A stretch of DNA of 6,860 bases from an uncultured Erysipelotrichaceae bacterium (GTDB taxonomy: Bacteria; Bacillota_I; Bacilli_A; Erysipelotrichales; Coprobacillaceae). This document shows, piece after piece, positions 4,819 to 6,860 of this stretch. The stretch is from positions 1 through 6,860 of the forward strand of contig CAMFRJ010000062.1 of NCBI GenBank assembly GCA_945981915.1, read 5' to 3'. The translations under genes were made by a program, and so were the position numbers. A model generated the notes under the pieces. That model did not search any database, was not told the origin of the DNA, and saw nothing but the letters and a program-made list of their open reading frames with translations. Position 1 is the stretch's first letter. Every line of letters starts with the position of its first letter.

Positions 4819-6159
4819 ATGAAAAAATATGAACAAATATACAATAAGTATAGGAATGACATTTTACAGGGATTTTTAAAAAACAAACAACAACTTCCTA
4901 GCATTAGAGAAAGTTGTCAAATATTTAAAGCCAGTCAAACAACTGTCGAACATGCTTATGATAAACTTTTAATAGAAGGTTATATTACCAGTAAACCTCA
5001 AGTTGGTTACTTTGTTTCTATCAATCAAACAAGGATCAAATTACATCAACAACTCGATTCTTATCAATCCACTCATCAAACAGTGGATTATATTTATGAT
5101 TTTCGTTCTCAAACTATTTCTCAAGATAGTTTTGAATTATCTACCTGGAAAAGATATTTAAAGGATGTCTTAGATAATAAAAAAGAACTTTCTACATATG
5201 GAGATAGTCAAGGTGAACTGGCATTAAGAGAAGCTATTTGTCGTTATACATATAAAGTCAGAGGAGTTTTGACTCATCCTGAACGTATCCTTATCGGATC
5301 AAATTATCAGTCTCTGTTATTTATCCTAGCTGGTTTGATTCCCAAAGATAGTGTGATTGCTATGGAATATCAAGAAGCTTCACAGGCAAAACGTGTTTTT
5401 GAATCATATGGTTTTCAAGTGATTATGATTCGTTCTTTAGATGATGGTATTGATTTAAGAGATTTGAAAATGTATGACATCGATTTTTTATATATCAACA
5501 GCGCTTGCCAAGGATTAAAAAGAAAACCTATGTCACAATCTTTGAAAGAAGATTTGATTCTGTATACTCAAAATAAGCATATTACAATTATTGAAGATGA
5601 TTATAATGGTGAATTGACTTATGCATCTAAAGATCACTATGCTCTTCAATGTATGTCAAATAGTGATCATATTATCTATTGTGGATCATTTTCTCGATTA
5701 TTATTACCCTCTCTAAGAATCAGTTATCTAGTCTTTAATAAACAATATTATGATCATTACAAAGAACACAAACATGAATATGGTCCAACTGCTTCAAAAT
5801 TAGAACAATTGGCTTTTTCTAAGTATATTAGTGATGGTTATCTCGTCAAACATGTTAAAAAACTAAAAAAAGAATACAAAGAAAAAAACAAGGCCATGTT
5901 AAAAGCACTAGAAAAATATTGTCCATATCCATTTTATTTAGATGAAGCTTATTTATGTTATCACATAGAACTTCCTGAATTAGATGAAAATCTTTTTATG
6001 AAATTATGCCAAAAAAAGAAAATCGTTATCAATCCTATCAAGAATCAACAGCTTTCTTTATCTTTTGCTTCTATACCTTCATCACATATTGATGAAGCTT
6101 TCATGACAATCAAACAGATCATTGATCAATGTCATTTCCCTGTTAATACTCCCTATTAA
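4819..6159 (+). CDS. MocR-family (GntR/aminotransferase fold) regulator with the PLP lysine replaced by Arg
   Basis: This 446-aa protein has the two-part MocR layout. Residues 1-68 are a GntR-type winged helix ('LPSIRES' 26-32, 'TTVEHAYDKLLIEGYI' 41-56). Residues 90-440 form a fold-type I aminotransferase-like domain, with 'YGDSQGELALREAI' (127-140), 'IIEDDYNGE' (257-265) and 'GSFSRLLLPSLR' (289-300). In PLP-binding members the SFSR position is SFSK, whose Lys forms the Schiff base; here R293 is encoded by CGA. The usual 'TPxHQxPTG' loop is also changed (INSACQGLKRK, 226-236), so the cofactor site looks eroded while the Asp of EDDY remains. Members such as PdxR and GabR sense PLP or its adducts. 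The likely target is the divergent ECF S gene. The start follows AGGTGAT. The gene ends in a strong terminator shared with the GNAT gene. It is too divergent to assign a gene name. Confidence 0.85.
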   Translation: MKKYEQIYNKYRNDILQGFLKNKQQLPSIRESCQIFKASQTTVEHAYDKLLIEGYITSKPQVGYFVSINQTRIKLHQQLDSYQSTHQTVDYIYDFRSQTISQDSFELSTWKRYLKDVLDNKKELSTYGDSQGELALREAICRYTYKVRGVLTHPERILIGSNYQSLLFILAGLIPKDSVIAMEYQEASQAKRVFESYGFQVIMIRSLDDGIDLRDLKMYDIDFLYINSACQGLKRKPMSQSLKEDLILYTQNKHITIIEDDYNGELTYASKDHYALQCMSNSDHIIYCGSFSRLLLPSLRISYLVFNKQYYDHYKEHKHEYGPTASKLEQLAFSKYISDGYLVKHVKKLKKEYKEKNKAMLKALEKYCPYPFYLDEAYLCYHIELPELDENLFMKLCQKKKIVINPIKNQQLSLSFASIPSSHIDEAFMTIKQIIDQCHFPVNTPY

Positions 6160-6170
6160 CAGGTTTTTTT
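6139..6170 (+). terminator. Strong intrinsic terminator of the regulator gene, inside both converging coding ends
   Basis: CCTGTTAATA (6139-6148), loop CTCCC, TATTAACAGG (6154-6163), then seven T (6164-6170): a perfect 10-bp stem with a proper U-tract on the plus strand. The stop of the regulator (TAA 6157-6159) is in the right arm and the stop of the GNAT gene (tta 6143-6145) in the left arm. On the minus strand no U-tract follows the hairpin, so it should terminate mainly the regulator transcript. Confidence 0.88.
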
Positions 6171-6775
6171 GTAGATGAGATTTCTTCTATAAAATGATGA
6201 GGATACATATTCCAGAATTTCATAAAGACTCTTTCTTGATGATTATCAAAATTCAACTGATATAATCTAAAAATAACTGTTTTGTTTTTAGGTTGCCAAC
6301 CCTCTTTATAAGAATATTGATAGGTCATACCGCATTTTTGCATCACTTTACCACTAGCTATATTTTGCTGATCACAAGTCGCATAGACATAGTCAAAACC
6401 ATCATCCTTTAATTGTTGAATTAAAGCATTTGCGCTTTCACTGGCAATTCCTCGTTTCCAATAATTGCGATGAATTCCATAACCTAAATCACCACATTTT
6501 TCTTTATCATCAATATCACTCACATCTATATAACCAATAACATGATGTGTTAATTTCAATTCTATTGCATAAAAATATGAAATGTTTTTTTGATACTCTT
6601 TGTAAATTCTTTCGTATAGAAATTTTTTCGTATCTTCTTTGTTTCGACTGACAAACCAAGGCAAATAAGTATTAACGATATCATCTTTTAATATTTCGTG
6701 AAGATCACCAATATCTTGATCACAAAATTTTCTTAAAATCAATCTTTCAGTTTCAATTCTTGGACTATTTTTCAT
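6143..6775 (-). CDS. GNAT family N-acetyltransferase, RimJ/RimL type
   Basis: This 210-aa cytoplasmic protein begins with the signature 'ETERLILRKF' (8-17) of the Acetyltransf_3/RimJ-RimL group, which transfers acetyl from acetyl-CoA to protein N-termini or small amines. The core strand 'YGIHRNYWKRGIAS' (99-112) holds the acetyl-CoA pyrophosphate loop (K107-R108-G109-I110-A111), and 'NIASGKVMQKCGM' (138-150) is the conserved C-terminal helix. The substrate is unknown. Residues after about 178 extend past the usual end of the fold. The last eight residues are encoded by the terminator hairpin of the convergent regulator, so the tail may be an accidental extension. It overlaps the regulator gene by 17 bp tail to tail. 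The start at 6775 has GGTGAG 5 bases upstream and a promoter just before it. No own terminator with a U-tract is seen. Confidence 0.85.
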   Translation of the reverse strand: MKNSPRIETERLILRKFCDQDIGDLHEILKDDIVNTYLPWFVSRNKEDTKKFLYERIYKEYQKNISYFYAIELKLTHHVIGYIDVSDIDDKEKCGDLGYGIHRNYWKRGIASESANALIQQLKDDGFDYVYATCDQQNIASGKVMQKCGMTYQYSYKEGWQPKNKTVIFRLYQLNFDNHQERVFMKFWNMYPHHFIEEISSTKKPVNREY

Positions 6776-6792
6776 TATTGCTCACCATTTTG

Positions 6793-6821
6793 ATTATAAA
6801 ATACATAATATCAATCAACAA
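6793..6821 (-). promoter_or_regulatory. Promoter of the GNAT gene
   Basis: Minus-strand TTGTTG (6816-6821), a 17-base spacer and a perfect TATAAT (6793-6798). The start point near 6786 coincides with the GGTGAG ribosome site (6781-6786), leaving a leader of about 11 bases. The -35 is weak (3/6), so the assignment rests mostly on the -10 and its position. Confidence 0.5.
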
Positions 6822-6836
6822 GTCTCTATCATTGGC

Positions 6837-6860
6837 CTGTCTCTTATACACATCTCCGAG
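6837..6860 (+). other. Sequencing adapter remnant (Nextera/Tn5 mosaic end), not genomic
   Basis: The first 19 bases (6837-6855) equal the reverse complement of the Tn5 mosaic end used in Nextera libraries, and the next five, CCGAG, continue into the Nextera read-2 adapter. Adapter read-through that survived trimming and was assembled at a contig edge explains it fully. Genomic sequence should be taken to end at 6836. It must not be read as a natural Tn5/IS50 end. Confidence 0.95.

Noticed and set aside
6837..6855. A natural Tn5/IS50-type transposon end
   Set aside because: The hyperactive mosaic-end sequence joined to CCGAG is the commercial library adapter, and it sits at the very end of the contig.

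Overview
The window is low-GC (roughly one third G+C by eye), tightly packed DNA. Shine-Dalgarno sites are strong (AGGAGGT, GAGGAG, GGGGG), promoters are near sigma-A consensus, and intrinsic terminators are U-rich. This fits a Firmicute; an Erysipelotrichia/Coprobacillaceae-type gut bacterium is my guess, but no marker gene here proves it. The last 24 bases (6837-6860) are not genomic: they match the Nextera/Tn5 transposase adapter, so the right edge is the end of a draft contig.

Left part (1-3424): a small unrecognised gene (55-345, +) ends in a perfect 28-bp palindrome that also ends the convergent operon on the minus strand. That operon runs leftwards from a good promoter (3396-3424). It contains a DUF2200-family gene broken by one in-frame TAA (3029-3376), a cytoplasmic transglutaminase-fold protein with a complete Cys-His-Asp triad (1659-3005), and a metal-dependent amidohydrolase related to the imidazolonepropionase/Xaa-Pro dipeptidase group with all expected metal ligands (368-1648). 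Gaps between the three are only 10-23 bp. The two intact enzymes probably act on peptides or amide-containing compounds together.

Middle part (3461-6170): a HAD phosphatase of the YjjG/YfnB type (3481-4143, -) has a near-perfect promoter and its own terminator. Upstream of it on the same strand is an integral-membrane ECF transporter S component (4208-4708, -). Divergent from that is a MocR-type GntR/aminotransferase-fold regulator (4819-6159, +). The divergent intergenic region carries a 15-bp perfect palindrome over the extended -10 of the transporter promoter, plus an 8-bp direct repeat that reaches the regulator's -35. The arrangement resembles PdxR-type control of vitamin B6 uptake, with the HAD enzyme possibly in the same circuit. 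The regulator has Arg (residue 293) where PLP-binding members have the Schiff-base Lys, so it probably does not sense PLP in the usual covalent way.

Right part (6143-6836): a RimJ/RimL-type GNAT acetyltransferase (minus strand) overlaps the regulator tail to tail by 17 bp. The regulator's terminator hairpin lies inside both coding ends. I saw no RNA gene, CRISPR array, insertion sequence or prophage gene. The most unusual items are the Lys-to-Arg regulator with its operator-like promoter region, the nonsense codon in the DUF2200 gene, and two convergent gene pairs whose stop codons sit inside hairpin stems.
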